From Antarctobacter sediminis (GTDB lineage: Bacteria > Pseudomonadota > Alphaproteobacteria > Rhodobacterales > Rhodobacteraceae): 64,000 nt of DNA. The position numbers were made by a program, and so were the translations under genes. This document shows positions 19,259 through 28,050 of this stretch, one piece after another (position 1 is the stretch's first letter; each line of letters begins with the position of its first letter). Location of the stretch: assembly GCF_019218285.1 (NCBI RefSeq), contig NZ_JAHUZG010000002.1, forward strand, positions 1,302,001-1,366,000, written 5' to 3'. The notes below the pieces were generated by a model. The model saw only the letters and a list, made by a program, of their open reading frames with translations. It did not search any database and was not told where the DNA came from.

Positions 19259-20062
19259 ATGACACAGGACCTGAAAGGCAAGGTCGCAATCGTGACCGGG
19301 GCCAGTTCCGGCATCGGGCTGGAAACGACAAGACAATACCTCGCGGCGGGCACCAAGGTGGTCGGCGCGGCACGCAATACCGCGCATCTGAATGACCTCG
19401 CCGGGCCGGACATGATCCGCGCCGTGGACGCGGACCTGACCCAGCCCGACGCCGCCGGGAAGGTGGTGCAGGCTGCGCTGGACAGTTTCGGGCAGGTCGA
19501 CATCCTGTTCAACAATGCCGGCGCCGCACCGGGGCGCGACGGCTTTCTGTCCGTGACCGACGAGATGTGGCAGCGGACCTTTGATCTGAACGTCATGGGG
19601 TATATCCGCATGGCGCGCGCCGTGATCCCGGTGATGGAACGGCAGGGCAAGGGCGTGCTGGTGCATTGCGGATCAGAGGCGGGGATCAAACCGCATCCGT
19701 TGTTGCCGGATTACTCCGTGTCCAAATCCGCGATCAACATGATCTCCAAGATCCTGTCGCGGGATTTCACCCGGCGCGGCATCCGGTCGAATGTCGTGGC
19801 TCCGGCCCATATCCGAACCGAACTTTGGGACGAACCCGGCGGCTTTCTCGATTCACTGGCCGATCACTACGGTGTCCCGCGTGAGGATCGCGACGGTGCG
19901 GTTGCGGCCTTTCTTGAGGACAGCCAGCTTCCGGCGGGGCGGTTGGGCACGCCCGAGGACGTGGCCAAGGCCGTTCTCTACCTGTCTTCGGACATTTCCG
20001 ATTTTGTCAGCGGCATTGTCCTTGGCGTCGATGGCGGCGTCGTGCCGTCACTGCAAACCTGA
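19259..20062 (+). CDS. Short-chain dehydrogenase/reductase
   Basis: 267 residues of the classical SDR type. The cofactor motif is TGASSGIG near residues 14-21, NNAG is near 83-86, and the active-site pattern is YSVSKSA near 157-163. The C-terminal portion (DISDFVSGIVLGVDGGV) is typical of dehydrogenases acting on sugars, polyols or acyl substrates. GGAGGAGG precedes the ATG. It is in an operon with the PRISE-like reductase (44 bases upstream) and the second cupin-like gene (12 bases downstream). An oxidation step in the catabolic module is inferred. Confidence 0.9.
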   Translation: MTQDLKGKVAIVTGASSGIGLETTRQYLAAGTKVVGAARNTAHLNDLAGPDMIRAVDADLTQPDAAGKVVQAALDSFGQVDILFNNAGAAPGRDGFLSVTDEMWQRTFDLNVMGYIRMARAVIPVMERQGKGVLVHCGSEAGIKPHPLLPDYSVSKSAINMISKILSRDFTRRGIRSNVVAPAHIRTELWDEPGGFLDSLADHYGVPREDRDGAVAAFLEDSQLPAGRLGTPEDVAKAVLYLSSDISDFVSGIVLGVDGGVVPSLQT

Positions 20063-20074
20063 AAGGGGCGAGAC

Positions 20075-20482
20075 ATGAGCAAATTGACCAGCAATGACCA
20101 GATCGCCCCGGGTGCCGATTGGGATGACACCCGCAAGGCCGAACTGGAAACCAACCGGATGAACGGCCGCGTCGGTCAGGATCTGATTTCCGAAACCGAG
20201 GATGTGCGCGTATGGCGTCTGGCCCTGCAACCCGGCGAACGGGCGGGATTTCACCGCCATGTGCTGAACTACTTCTGGGTCGCTATCAACCCGGGCAAAT
20301 CCCGGTCCCACTATGCAACCGGAGAGGTCCGGGACGCCGATTACAAGGCGGGGGACGTCATGCACTTCGAATTCGGTGAGGGCGAATTCATGCTGCACGA
20401 TCTGGCCAATATCGGAGACACTGAACTGATCTTCACCACGGTGGAGTTCAAGAATTCCGCGAACGCGCCGCTGCCTGTCTGA
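20075..20482 (+). CDS. Cupin-like protein, copy 2
   Basis: 135 residues. The cupin-like features are PGERAGFHRHVLNYFWVAI and GDVMHFEFGEGEFMLHDLANIGD. It is a paralogue of the protein at 16617, with conserved VRVWRL, PGER.GFH.HVL.YF, EF.LHDL.N.G and terminal SANAPLP. Here it is the last gene of the dehydrogenase operon, whereas its partner closes the importer operon. A terminator-like hairpin follows. The function is unknown; a pocket for the shared pathway compound or an isomerase role is possible. Confidence 0.8.
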   Translation: MSKLTSNDQIAPGADWDDTRKAELETNRMNGRVGQDLISETEDVRVWRLALQPGERAGFHRHVLNYFWVAINPGKSRSHYATGEVRDADYKAGDVMHFEFGEGEFMLHDLANIGDTELIFTTVEFKNSANAPLPV

Positions 20483-20506
20483 GCGCCGTCAAAACTCTCC
20501 CCCTGC

Positions 20507-20538
20507 GCCCGGAGGCACCCCGCCGTCCGGGCCTTTTT
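20507..20538 (+). terminator. Intrinsic terminator after cupin-like copy 2
   Basis: GCCCGGA (20507-20513) pairs with TCCGGGC (20526-20532), followed by CTTTTTC. It separates the operon from the alcohol dehydrogenase gene, which begins 14 bases later. Confidence 0.65.
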
Positions 20539-20551
20539 CTGAAAGAAACCA

Positions 20552-21691
20552 ATGCTGCGCACCCGTGCCGCCGTCGCCCTTGAGCCCGGCAAACCGCTAG
20601 AAATCATGGACGTCAACCTCGAAGGGCCGAAGGCTGGTGAGGTCCTTGTCGAAATCAAGGCCACAGGCCTTTGTCATACGGATGAATTTACCCGCTCAGG
20701 CGCGGATCCCGAAGGGCTGTTCCCGTCGATCCTTGGCCATGAGGGCGCGGGCGTTGTGGTCGAGGTGGGCGAGGGCGTCACCACCCTGAAACCCGGCGAC
20801 CACGTGATCCCGCTTTACACGCCCGAATGCCGTGAATGCCACGCCTGCCTGTCGGGCAAGACCAACCTCTGCACGGCCATTCGCGGCACACAGGGACAAG
20901 GCCTGATGCCGGATGGCACTACCCGCTTTTCCATGCTCGATGGCACGCCGATCTATCACTACATGGGCTGTTCGACCTTCGCGAACCATACCGTGATGCC
21001 CGAGATCGCGCTGGCCAAGGTGCGCGACGACGCGCCTTTCGACAAGATCTGTTATATCGGCTGTGGCGTGACGACGGGCATTGGCGCGGTCATCAACACG
21101 GCCGGAGTCGAAATCGGCGCGACTGCGGCGGTATTCGGTCTTGGGGGGATTGGGCTCAACGTGATCCAGGGGTTGCGCATGGCCGGGGCGGACAGGATCA
21201 TCGGTGTCGATCTCAATGACGACAAGGCCGGAATGGCCCGCAAGTTCGGCATGACGGATTTTGTGAACCCTTCGAAGTTGCCCGGCGGCCAGTCCGTCAC
21301 CCAGACCATCATCGACATGACCAAGACGGAAAAAGATCCGTTTGGCGGTGTGGATTATTCGTTCGATGCCACCGGGAATGTGCAGGTGATGCGCGACGCA
21401 CTGGAATGTTCGCACCGGGGCTGGGGTGTGTCCGTTGTCATCGGCGTTGCGCCTTCGGGGGCTGAAATCTCGACGCGACCGTTTCAACTTGTGACCGGAC
21501 GGGTCTGGAAAGGGACCGCCTTTGGTGGCGCCAAGGGGCGCACCGACGTGCCGAAACTTGTCGATTGGTACATGGACGGCAAGATCGAGATCGACTCGAT
21601 GATCACGCACAAGCTGACCCTTGACCAGATCAACGAAGGGTTTGACCTGATGCATCAGGGCAAATCCATCCGCGCCGTGGTCGAGTTCTGA
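20552..21691 (+). CDS. frmA: Class III alcohol dehydrogenase (S-(hydroxymethyl)glutathione dehydrogenase type)
   Basis: 379 residues. It is a zinc medium-chain dehydrogenase: GLCHTDEF (catalytic zinc Cys), GHEGAGVV, the structural zinc loop [15 protein letters not shown], and the NAD-binding motif [12 protein letters not shown]. The segment [25 protein letters not shown] is characteristic of class III enzymes, which oxidise S-hydroxymethylglutathione formed from formaldehyde. It follows the SDR/cupin operon after a terminator, so it may have its own promoter. In this setting it could remove formaldehyde or oxidise a pathway alcohol; the general reaction is fairly sure, the link to the locus is not. 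Confidence 0.88.
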   Translation: MLRTRAAVALEPGKPLEIMDVNLEGPKAGEVLVEIKATGLCHTDEFTRSGADPEGLFPSILGHEGAGVVVEVGEGVTTLKPGDHVIPLYTPECRECHACLSGKTNLCTAIRGTQGQGLMPDGTTRFSMLDGTPIYHYMGCSTFANHTVMPEIALAKVRDDAPFDKICYIGCGVTTGIGAVINTAGVEIGATAAVFGLGGIGLNVIQGLRMAGADRIIGVDLNDDKAGMARKFGMTDFVNPSKLPGGQSVTQTIIDMTKTEKDPFGGVDYSFDATGNVQVMRDALECSHRGWGVSVVIGVAPSGAEISTRPFQLVTGRVWKGTAFGGAKGRTDVPKLVDWYMDGKIEIDSMITHKLTLDQINEGFDLMHQGKSIRAVVEF

Positions 21692-21700
21692 GCGCGGGCG

Positions 21701-22225
21701 TCAGGATTCGTCGAAAAAGGCGGCAGGCAGGCGATCCCTGATCCCGTGAAAGAAGATGTCGATCTCTAACGCCAGTTCGACCTCAAAATCATTCAGCTCG
21801 GTGCCGCTCCACCGGTGCTGTTCAAGACGCGCCAGAAATCCTTGGCGCGTCTGCTCATCCCGTGGGTCCAGCGATACGGTTCCGGCGGCGCGCAGCATGT
21901 CGATCCGCTTGTGAACCTCGCGCATGGCGGAAAATGCCTCCATCATCACACGCATCAGGCGGGGTTCCGTGCGCCATGTCTGCCCGGCAAAGACCTCTTG
22001 CACGACGCGGTTTCCCGCGCCCAGACAATCATAGGCCACACAGCCCGCCAGCCCCTCTTGTGTCAGCCGGTCATGGATCGCGCAATCGTGGCCGGACAGG
22101 TTCCGGCAGGGTTCGCCCGGGTTCTTGTCGAACGCAAAATCCTTGCCCTTGTCAAAGGCCAGAGCCACACAGCACAGCGCGGCGCATTTCGAGCAATCGG
22201 TTTTCAGCAGGTCAGTCTGGGGCAT
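21701..22225 (-). CDS. Cysteine-rich protein with YkgJ-like metal or Fe-S binding N-terminus
   Basis: 174 residues from the ATG at 22225. The first 65 residues hold eight cysteines in the pattern DCSKCAALCC...EPCRNL..HDCAIHDRL...GCVAYDCLG, similar to the YkgJ/CxxCxxCC zinc- or iron-chelating family. The remainder is helical, without recognisable motifs. It converges on the alcohol dehydrogenase and sits downstream of the rhodanese gene on the same strand, 111 bases away. The function is unknown. Confidence 0.7.
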   Translation of the reverse strand: MPQTDLLKTDCSKCAALCCVALAFDKGKDFAFDKNPGEPCRNLSGHDCAIHDRLTQEGLAGCVAYDCLGAGNRVVQEVFAGQTWRTEPRLMRVMMEAFSAMREVHKRIDMLRAAGTVSLDPRDEQTRQGFLARLEQHRWSGTELNDFEVELALEIDIFFHGIRDRLPAAFFDES

Positions 22226-22336
22226 TGTGGCTATCGGCTTTCGACGGCCCGCGCTGGGCGGGGCTTTGGGCCGCCGTATCCCGCGGATTGCCCGTGGAAT
22301 GCAAGATCCGGTGCCGGGCAACGGACCTGTCTGGGC

Positions 22337-22780
22337 TCAACAGACGGTACAGCCCATGGCCTTGGTCGGTGCAACTACTTGGGCTTTGCCTTCGTGAGCC
22401 AGGCGGATCATACCGCCGGCCACGTCGATGATCTCACGGTTCAAATGGTCGGCCAGGGACCGTGCGGCGCTGCTGGACCGATTGCCAGAGCGGCACAACA
22501 GCAGGATCTCGTCGGCTCTAGCGATTTCATCGGCCAGAGCGGCAACGAAGTTCTCCGCCGACCGCCAGCTATGCAGGCGCGCGCCGATCAGAACGCCGGT
22601 TTGCTGCCATTCCAGCGGTTCGCGGATATCGACCAGCAAGCGGCCCGTGCGCGGTTTCAGATCGTCGGCAAAACGGTCTTGCGACACGGCTTTGGTCGGG
22701 GTGGCGCGTCCGAACAGGGCATAGGCGGACGTGGCGGTGGCGGCGGCAACGGTGCCAAACAGGACGCGGCGGCTCATCAT
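22337..22780 (-). CDS. Exported single-domain rhodanese
   Basis: 147 residues from the first Met of a MM pair at 22780. The N-terminus, MSRRVLFGTVAAATATSAYALF, looks like a Tat signal or anchor (S-R-R-x-L-F). The rhodanese domain follows with VDIREPLEWQQTG, the active-site loop LLCRSGNRSSSAA holding the catalytic cysteine, and a terminal GCTVC. Such enzymes move sulfane sulfur as persulfide. An ATTC-N8-GAAT palindrome 34 bases upstream matches the operator described for the persulfide sensor SqrR/BigR, which supports a role in sulfide or persulfide handling in the periplasm. Confidence 0.87.
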   Translation of the reverse strand: MMSRRVLFGTVAAATATSAYALFGRATPTKAVSQDRFADDLKPRTGRLLVDIREPLEWQQTGVLIGARLHSWRSAENFVAALADEIARADEILLLCRSGNRSSSAARSLADHLNREIIDVAGGMIRLAHEGKAQVVAPTKAMGCTVC

Positions 22781-22813
22781 GGGGTCCTCGAAGGGGCTTT
22801 CATTGGAAAATAC

Positions 22814-22829
22814 ATTCCCAATATGGAAT
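22814..22829. promoter_or_regulatory. SqrR/BigR-like operator (ATTC-N8-GAAT) before rhodanese gene
   Basis: ATTC (22814-22817), CCAATATG, GAAT (22826-22829). The repeat extends by one pair on each side of the spacer and one outward (CATTCC-N6-GGAATG). The sulfide-responsive repressor SqrR of Rhodobacter is described as binding ATTC-N8-GAAT. The site lies 34-49 bases upstream of the rhodanese start, where it would overlap the promoter. No sqrR-like gene is in the window. Confidence 0.55.
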
Positions 22830-22946
22830 GCGATGTGAGAAATGCCAAGGCCCGCGCATCGAAATAGGACCGGGCCAGAAAACCGACCCCGGGATCTCCT
22901 GAAATGCACCAACCCTTGCAGCCCTGAGAAAATCCGCCAATGCGAC

Positions 22947-22968
22947 ACTGTATACATCGGCATACAGT
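22947..22968. promoter_or_regulatory. Inverted repeat upstream of icd
   Basis: ACTGTATAC (22947-22955) and GCATACAGT (22960-22968) form an 8-of-9 inverted repeat with a 4-base spacer. TGTATACA at 22949-22956 is itself a perfect palindrome. Such TGTATAC-type sites are often used by GntR-family regulators. It lies 68-89 bases before the icd start. Confidence 0.4.
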
Positions 22969-23035
22969 AGACGCGCGCGCCGCCTTGCCCTATGCAGGGG
23001 CCAAATCGCCACGCGTTTTCAGAAAGGCCGGACAC

Positions 23036-25237
23036 ATGTCTGATTCCAATCCCGACATCATCTATACCAAGGTCGACGAAGCCCCCGAGCTGGCCTCGGC
23101 CTCGCTCTTGCCGATCATCCAGAAATTTGCTGCCGCTGCCGGTGTCACCGTTGGCACCAAGGACATCAGCCTTGCAGGCCGTATCATCGCCACCTTCCCC
23201 GAGGCGCTGACCGAAGAACAGCGCCAGTCAGACGATCTTGCCGCGCTTGGCGAGCTGGTCAAGACGCCCGAAGCCAATGTCATCAAGCTGCCGAACATCT
23301 CGGCTTCGGTGCCGCAGCTGGTTGCGGCAGTGAAGGAACTGCAATCGCAGGGTTACGCGCTGCCGGATTATCCCGAAGAGCCGAAGACCGATGAGGAAAA
23401 GGCCGTCCGCGCCAAGTATGACACCATCAAGGGTTCGGCCGTGAACCCGGTGCTGCGCGAAGGCAACTCGGACCGCCGCGCCGCCGCCGCCGTCAAGAAA
23501 TTCGCTCAGAACAACCCGCACCGCATGGGTGAGTGGACCGCCGACAGCAAAACGCGCGTCGCCTCGATGCCGGGGAATGACTTCTTTGCCAACGAGGTTT
23601 CGGCCACGCTGGACAAGGCGGCCACCGCCAAGATCGTGCTGGAAACCGCCAACGGCGAAACCGTCCTGAAAGAGGGCGTTTCCTACCCGGCGGGCACTGT
23701 CGTGGACGCCACCTTTATGTCGGCCAAGGTGCTGGACCAGTTCCTTGCCGAGGAAATCGAGAAGGTGAAGGCCGACGGCACGCTGTTCTCGCTGCACATG
23801 AAGGCCACCATGATGAAGGTGTCCGATCCGATCATCTTTGGCCACGCGGTCAAGGCATGGCTGGCCCCGGTCTTCGAACAGTTCGGTGACAAGCTGGCCG
23901 CGCTGGGCGTTTCGGGCAACGCCGGTCTTGGCACCCTGCTGGACAAGGTCAAGGACGAGCCGGAAATCATGGCTGCCATCGACGCGGTCACTGCCGAGCG
24001 TCCCCCGATGTACATGGTCGACAGCGACCGAGGCATCACCAACCTGCACGTGCCGTCGGATGTCATCATCGACGCATCCATGCCCGCGCTGATCCGTGCC
24101 GGTGGCAAGGGTTGGGGCCCGGATGGCAAAGAGCATGACACCACCTGTGTCATCCCCGACAACTGCTATGCGCCCGTTTATGACGAGACCATCAAGTTCT
24201 TCAAAGCGAACGGCAAGCTGAACCCGGCCACCGCCGGAACCGTTCAAAACCTTGGCCTGATGGCGCAAAAAGCCGAGGAATACGGCAGCCACCCGACCAC
24301 CTTCGAGATCCCCGAGGACGGCACCGTCAAGATGATCCTCGACGATGGCACGGTCTTGCATTCGCATGCTGTCGAAGCCGGTGACATCTGGCGTTCGGCC
24401 TCGGCCCGCAAGGCGCCGATCGAGGACTGGGTGAACCTTGCCATCGACCGTCAAAAGGCCACCGGCTATCGCGCGATCTTCTGGCTGGACGAAACCCGCG
24501 CGCACGACGCGCAGCTGATCGCAATGGTCAAGCCGATCCTGGAAGCAAAGGGCGTGGCCGACAAGTTCGAGATCATGGCCCCGCGCGAAGCGACCCGCGC
24601 GTCGCTGGAAACCATCACCAAGGGTGAGAACACCATTGCCATCACCGGCAACGTGCTGCGCGACTACCTGACCGACCTCTTCCCGATCCTGGAACTGGCG
24701 ACCTCGGCCAAGATGCTGTCTATCGTCAAACTGATGAACGGTGGCGGGTTGTTCGAGACCGGCGCAGGCGGTTCCGCACCCAAGCACGTGCAGCAGTTGC
24801 AATCGGAAAACCACCTGCGGTGGGACAGCCTGGGCGAGTTCTGTGCGTTGGGTGAATCGTTCAAGTTCCTGGGTGACGCCAAAGGCAACGCCAAGGCCAA
24901 GGTTCTGGGAGACGCGGTGGAAACCGCCACTCAGGGCATTCTGGACAACGACCGCAGCCCCAGCCGCAAAGTGGGTGAGCCGGATAACCGCGACAGCCAC
25001 TACTGGTTTGCACGTTACTGGGCCGAAGCGCTGGCCGCTCAGTCCGAGGATGCAGAGCTGGCCGCGCATTTCGCCCCGATCGCCAAGGCGCTGGCCGAAG
25101 GTGAATCTGCGATTGTCTCCGAACTGGCGGCGGCTCAGGGTTCCGCCGCGGACCTTGGTGGCTACTACCACGGTGACCCGGCCAAGACCGCAGCCGTGAT
25201 GCGCCCCTCGGCCACGCTGAACGCGATCATCGGCTAA
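23036..25237 (+). CDS. icd: Monomeric NADP-dependent isocitrate dehydrogenase
   Basis: 733 residues from the ATG at 23036, matching the roughly 740-residue monomeric class (IDH-II), which is unrelated in length to the usual dimeric enzyme. It converts isocitrate to 2-oxoglutarate in the citric acid cycle. Typical segments are [13 protein letters not shown] near residue 80, EGNSDRRAA near 140, MPGNDFF and the C-terminal [11 protein letters not shown] strong bidirectional terminator follows. An imperfect palindrome lies in the promoter region. An in-frame Met at 22940 is rejected because it lies in the palindrome and promoter region. Confidence 0.96.
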   Translation: MSDSNPDIIYTKVDEAPELASASLLPIIQKFAAAAGVTVGTKDISLAGRIIATFPEALTEEQRQSDDLAALGELVKTPEANVIKLPNISASVPQLVAAVKELQSQGYALPDYPEEPKTDEEKAVRAKYDTIKGSAVNPVLREGNSDRRAAAAVKKFAQNNPHRMGEWTADSKTRVASMPGNDFFANEVSATLDKAATAKIVLETANGETVLKEGVSYPAGTVVDATFMSAKVLDQFLAEEIEKVKADGTLFSLHMKATMMKVSDPIIFGHAVKAWLAPVFEQFGDKLAALGVSGNAGLGTLLDKVKDEPEIMAAIDAVTAERPPMYMVDSDRGITNLHVPSDVIIDASMPALIRAGGKGWGPDGKEHDTTCVIPDNCYAPVYDETIKFFKANGKLNPATAGTVQNLGLMAQKAEEYGSHPTTFEIPEDGTVKMILDDGTVLHSHAVEAGDIWRSASARKAPIEDWVNLAIDRQKATGYRAIFWLDETRAHDAQLIAMVKPILEAKGVADKFEIMAPREATRASLETITKGENTIAITGNVLRDYLTDLFPILELATSAKMLSIVKLMNGGGLFETGAGGSAPKHVQQLQSENHLRWDSLGEFCALGESFKFLGDAKGNAKAKVLGDAVETATQGILDNDRSPSRKVGEPDNRDSHYWFARYWAEALAAQSEDAELAAHFAPIAKALAEGESAIVSELAAAQGSAADLGGYYHGDPAKTAAVMRPSATLNAIIG

Positions 25238-25256
25238 GGCCGGAACCAAGCAAAGG

Positions 25257-25291
25257 AAAACGCCCGCCGGAGCGATCCGGCGGGCGTTTTT
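25257..25291. terminator. Bidirectional intrinsic terminator between icd and mrpG
   Basis: CGCCCGCCGG (25261-25270) pairs with CCGGCGGGCG (25277-25286), flanked by AAAA and TTTTT, so it works in both directions. It serves icd on the plus strand and the Mrp operon on the minus strand. Confidence 0.9.
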
Positions 25292-25295
25292 CGTT

Positions 25296-25673
25296 TCAGG
25301 CGTCGGTTTTGACGGCTTCCTGTTCGGGCGGATCGTCATAGATCGACCAGTCGTGCGGTGCGCCGCTGGGCGGAAGGTCGCTGCGGCGCATCTGCATCAG
25401 GATATGCGTCTGCGCGATGAACAAGGTCGCAATAGGCGCTGTCAGGAACAGGAACAGGGTGATCATCAACTCGTGGAACGAGAGATGTTCTTTGACCAGC
25501 AACATGTACAGCATCGAGGCGATCAGCACGCCGCCAACACCCAGCGTCGTCGCCTTGGTCGGCGCGTGCAGCCGCTGCATCGTGTCGCCCAGTTTCAACA
25601 ATCCAAGCGATCCGATCAGGCCAAAGATACCGCCGATCACAAGGAAGCCCGAGACGAGAATTTCAACAAACAT
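25296..25673 (-). CDS. mrpG: Mrp-type Na+/H+ antiporter subunit G
   Basis: 125 residues with three hydrophobic segments and the family pattern GSLGLLKLGDTMQRLHAPTKATTLG. It is the last gene of the Mrp (Pha/Mnh) operon, whose products together form one multi-subunit cation/proton antiporter in the inner membrane. The C-terminal tail (DWSIYDDPPEQEAVKTDA) is charged and cytoplasmic by inference. The terminator lies just past its stop. Confidence 0.92.
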   Translation of the reverse strand: MFVEILVSGFLVIGGIFGLIGSLGLLKLGDTMQRLHAPTKATTLGVGGVLIASMLYMLLVKEHLSFHELMITLFLFLTAPIATLFIAQTHILMQMRRSDLPPSGAPHDWSIYDDPPEQEAVKTDA

Positions 25674-25684
25674 CCGAACCTCCG

Positions 25685-25954
25685 TTATTCGATGATGTCG
25701 CCGCGCAGCAGGAAGCGGCAGTAAGCGACGGTGGAAACGAAACCGACCATGGCGACCAGCATCGAAGCTTCGAAATAGACGGCGGTGCCTTGCAGGATCC
25801 CATAGGTCACAAGCAGCGCGATGACGTTGATGACCATCGTGTCCAGCGCAAGCACACGGTCGGCATGGCCCGGGCCGCGAATGACTCGCCAGAGGTTGAA
25901 CAAGAGCGCAAGGCCAAAGCAGCTCATGGTGAAATACAGCGCGTAGGTGATCAT
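25685..25954 (-). CDS. mrpF: Mrp-type Na+/H+ antiporter subunit F
   Basis: 89 residues, three hydrophobic segments, with RGPGHADRVLALDTMVIN, the MrpF hallmark. It overlaps mrpE by four bases (ATGA) and is 11 bases from mrpG. It is a small membrane subunit needed for assembly of the complex. Confidence 0.93.
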   Translation of the reverse strand: MITYALYFTMSCFGLALLFNLWRVIRGPGHADRVLALDTMVINVIALLVTYGILQGTAVYFEASMLVAMVGFVSTVAYCRFLLRGDIIE

Positions 25955-26442
25955 CCGAAAATCTCCTTCAGCCGGGCTTCGTAGCGTGTCTTGATCTCGT
26001 TGCGGATGCTGTCGGGATCATCCGTGTGCAGGCAGTGGACCAAAAGCGCCGTCCCGTCCGAGGACACCAGCGCCGAAACCGTGCCGGGCGTCATGGTGAT
26101 CGTCCCGGCCAGAACGGTGATCGCCTCGGGCGAGGTCAGGTCCAGCGGCACGACCACCCATTGCGAATGGATCTGCGACCGGGGTTTGAACAGCACGATC
26201 TGAGCCACCTGAATCGAGGCGACGATGATGTCCCAAAAGACGATCAAGACATAAGGCACCGACATGAAGGGGCGTTTCAACGCCGGTCGGCCGGGCCAGT
26301 AGGGGGAGGTCAGGATAGGCACGACAATGCCAAGGAACCCGCCCAGCAGGACGTTTCCCGGGGTGACCTTGTTGACCAGCATCAGCCAGACAGCGAGCAG
26401 CGTCAGGCTGAGCAGGGGATGGGGAAAGAGGCGCTTGAGCAT
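25951..26442 (-). CDS. mrpE: Mrp-type Na+/H+ antiporter subunit E
   Basis: 163 residues, with two N-terminal hydrophobic segments and a soluble C-terminal domain typical of MrpE (PGTVSALVSSDGTALLVHCLH). It follows mrpD by three bases and overlaps mrpF by four, so translation is coupled. Confidence 0.92.
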   Translation of the reverse strand: MLKRLFPHPLLSLTLLAVWLMLVNKVTPGNVLLGGFLGIVVPILTSPYWPGRPALKRPFMSVPYVLIVFWDIIVASIQVAQIVLFKPRSQIHSQWVVVPLDLTSPEAITVLAGTITMTPGTVSALVSSDGTALLVHCLHTDDPDSIRNEIKTRYEARLKEIFG

Positions 26443-26445
26443 GGC

Positions 26446-28050
26446 TTAATGTCCCTTTTCCGCGTGCGGATCGGCATCGGCGTGCGGAGCCGCCTCCGCC
26501 TTTGCCTTGTCCTCGGGCTTTTCGACCGGGGCCAGCACGGTCTCGATGTAACCCTGAGGTTCGAACAACTGCTTGGCCGCCTCGCGCATGTAGGTCGTGG
26601 TCGGGCCGGCAAAGGCCGCAAGCGCCACCAGAAGGCCCAGCAAAACCATGGTCGGGGCGACTTCGTTGAAACGGGCCGGTTCCGGATGCGGTTCGGCCTC
26701 GACCGGGCCCATGCCCTCGGGCACCGAAACAGAGGTCGATTTCCAGAAGATCATGCTGCCTGCCCGGGCAAAGCCGACGATGGTGATCAGCGAGCCGACA
26801 AGGATCCCGCTCCATGCCCAGCCCATCTGGCCGGGTTCGCGCAGCGCGTCGAGGATCAGCAATTTGCCAAGGAACCCGGACAGCGGGGGCATACCCGCCA
26901 TGGCAATCGCCCCGGCAAAGAAGAGGGCCGCGAACAGGCCGTTCTGCAAGACCGGGGGCCGCACATCCAATGCATCCGATCCACGCCGCGTCACAACCAG
27001 ATCGGCAAGCAGGAACAGGGCCGCCGCCGAGAAGGTGGAATGCACAAGATAGTACAGCGCGGTTTCAGTGGCATAGGCATCCACCGGCGCCACGGCCAGC
27101 ATCAGCGTGCCCATGGACCCGATGACCGAAAAGGACAGCAGCGGCATCAGCTTGCGCGCCGCCAGAACCCCGACCGCCCCCAGCGCCAAGGTCACGAATG
27201 CAGCCGGGAACAGCCACGTCGTTACCACGTCGCGGGTGGAATCCGCCTCGGGGTGAAAGGCCAGCGTGTGCAGGCGAATGATCGCATAAGCGCCGACCTT
27301 GGTCATGATCGCGAACAACGCGGCAACCGGCGCCGGGGCGTTGGAATAGGTGCCAGGCAGCCAGAACTGCACCGGGAACAGCGCCGCCTTGATCATGAAC
27401 ACGATCAGCAAAAGTACCGCCGCGACCCGCACCATGGCCGCATCTTCGGCCGCGATCTGTGGAACTTTCACCGCCAGATCCGCCATGTTGAGCGTGCCCG
27501 TCGTGGCGTACATCGTGCCAAGGGCAAACAGGAACAGGGTCGACCCGGCGAGGTTCATGACCACGTATTGAAGCCCCGCTTGCAGGCGAACCTTGCCCCC
27601 GGAATGCACCATCAGCCCGTAGGACGCGATCAGCAGCACTTCGAAGAAAACAAAGAGGTTGAAGGCGTCGCCGGTCAGGAAGGCGCCACAGATGCCCATC
27701 AACTGGAACTGGAACAGCGCGTGGAAGTGTCTCCCCTTGGCGTCCCAGCCCGTGGCGATGGCGTGCCATAGCACGATCAGCGCAAGCGAGGCGGTCAGCA
27801 GAACCATCATCGCTGACAGGCGATCCAGCACCAGCACGATGCCAAAAGGCGCGGGCCAGTCGCCCAAGCGATAGACGTGAGTGCCGCCTTCGGCCGCCCA
27901 GAAGGCCAGCCCAAGCGCAATGGCAAAGAGCGAAACAGTGCCCGCAACCGAGGCGGTCCGCGCCAGCACGATGTCGTGCCGCATGACATAGCCAATCAGC
28001 GGCGCCAGCATGGCGGGCAAAACGACAGGGGCGATGATCCAGTGACTCAT
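26446..28050 (-). CDS. mrpD: Mrp-type Na+/H+ antiporter subunit D
   Basis: 534 residues with about fourteen membrane segments. It belongs to the family of proton-translocating subunits related to NuoM/NuoN of complex I, with SLALIVLWHAIATGWD early on and HTLAFHPEAD in the central loop. In Mrp complexes subunits A and D carry the proton and cation paths. A His/Asp/Glu-rich tail (HADADPHAEKGH) closes the protein. It overlaps mrpC by four bases. Confidence 0.93.
   Translation of the reverse strand: MSHWIIAPVVLPAMLAPLIGYVMRHDIVLARTASVAGTVSLFAIALGLAFWAAEGGTHVYRLGDWPAPFGIVLVLDRLSAMMVLLTASLALIVLWHAIATGWDAKGRHFHALFQFQLMGICGAFLTGDAFNLFVFFEVLLIASYGLMVHSGGKVRLQAGLQYVVMNLAGSTLFLFALGTMYATTGTLNMADLAVKVPQIAAEDAAMVRVAAVLLLIVFMIKAALFPVQFWLPGTYSNAPAPVAALFAIMTKVGAYAIIRLHTLAFHPEADSTRDVVTTWLFPAAFVTLALGAVGVLAARKLMPLLSFSVIGSMGTLMLAVAPVDAYATETALYYLVHSTFSAAALFLLADLVVTRRGSDALDVRPPVLQNGLFAALFFAGAIAMAGMPPLSGFLGKLLILDALREPGQMGWAWSGILVGSLITIVGFARAGSMIFWKSTSVSVPEGMGPVEAEPHPEPARFNEVAPTMVLLGLLVALAAFAGPTTTYMREAAKQLFEPQGYIETVLAPVEKPEDKAKAEAAPHADADPHAEKGH

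Noticed and set aside
23228-25339. 703-residue open frame antisense to icd
   Set aside because: It is a shadow of icd codon usage, with no start signal or family features.
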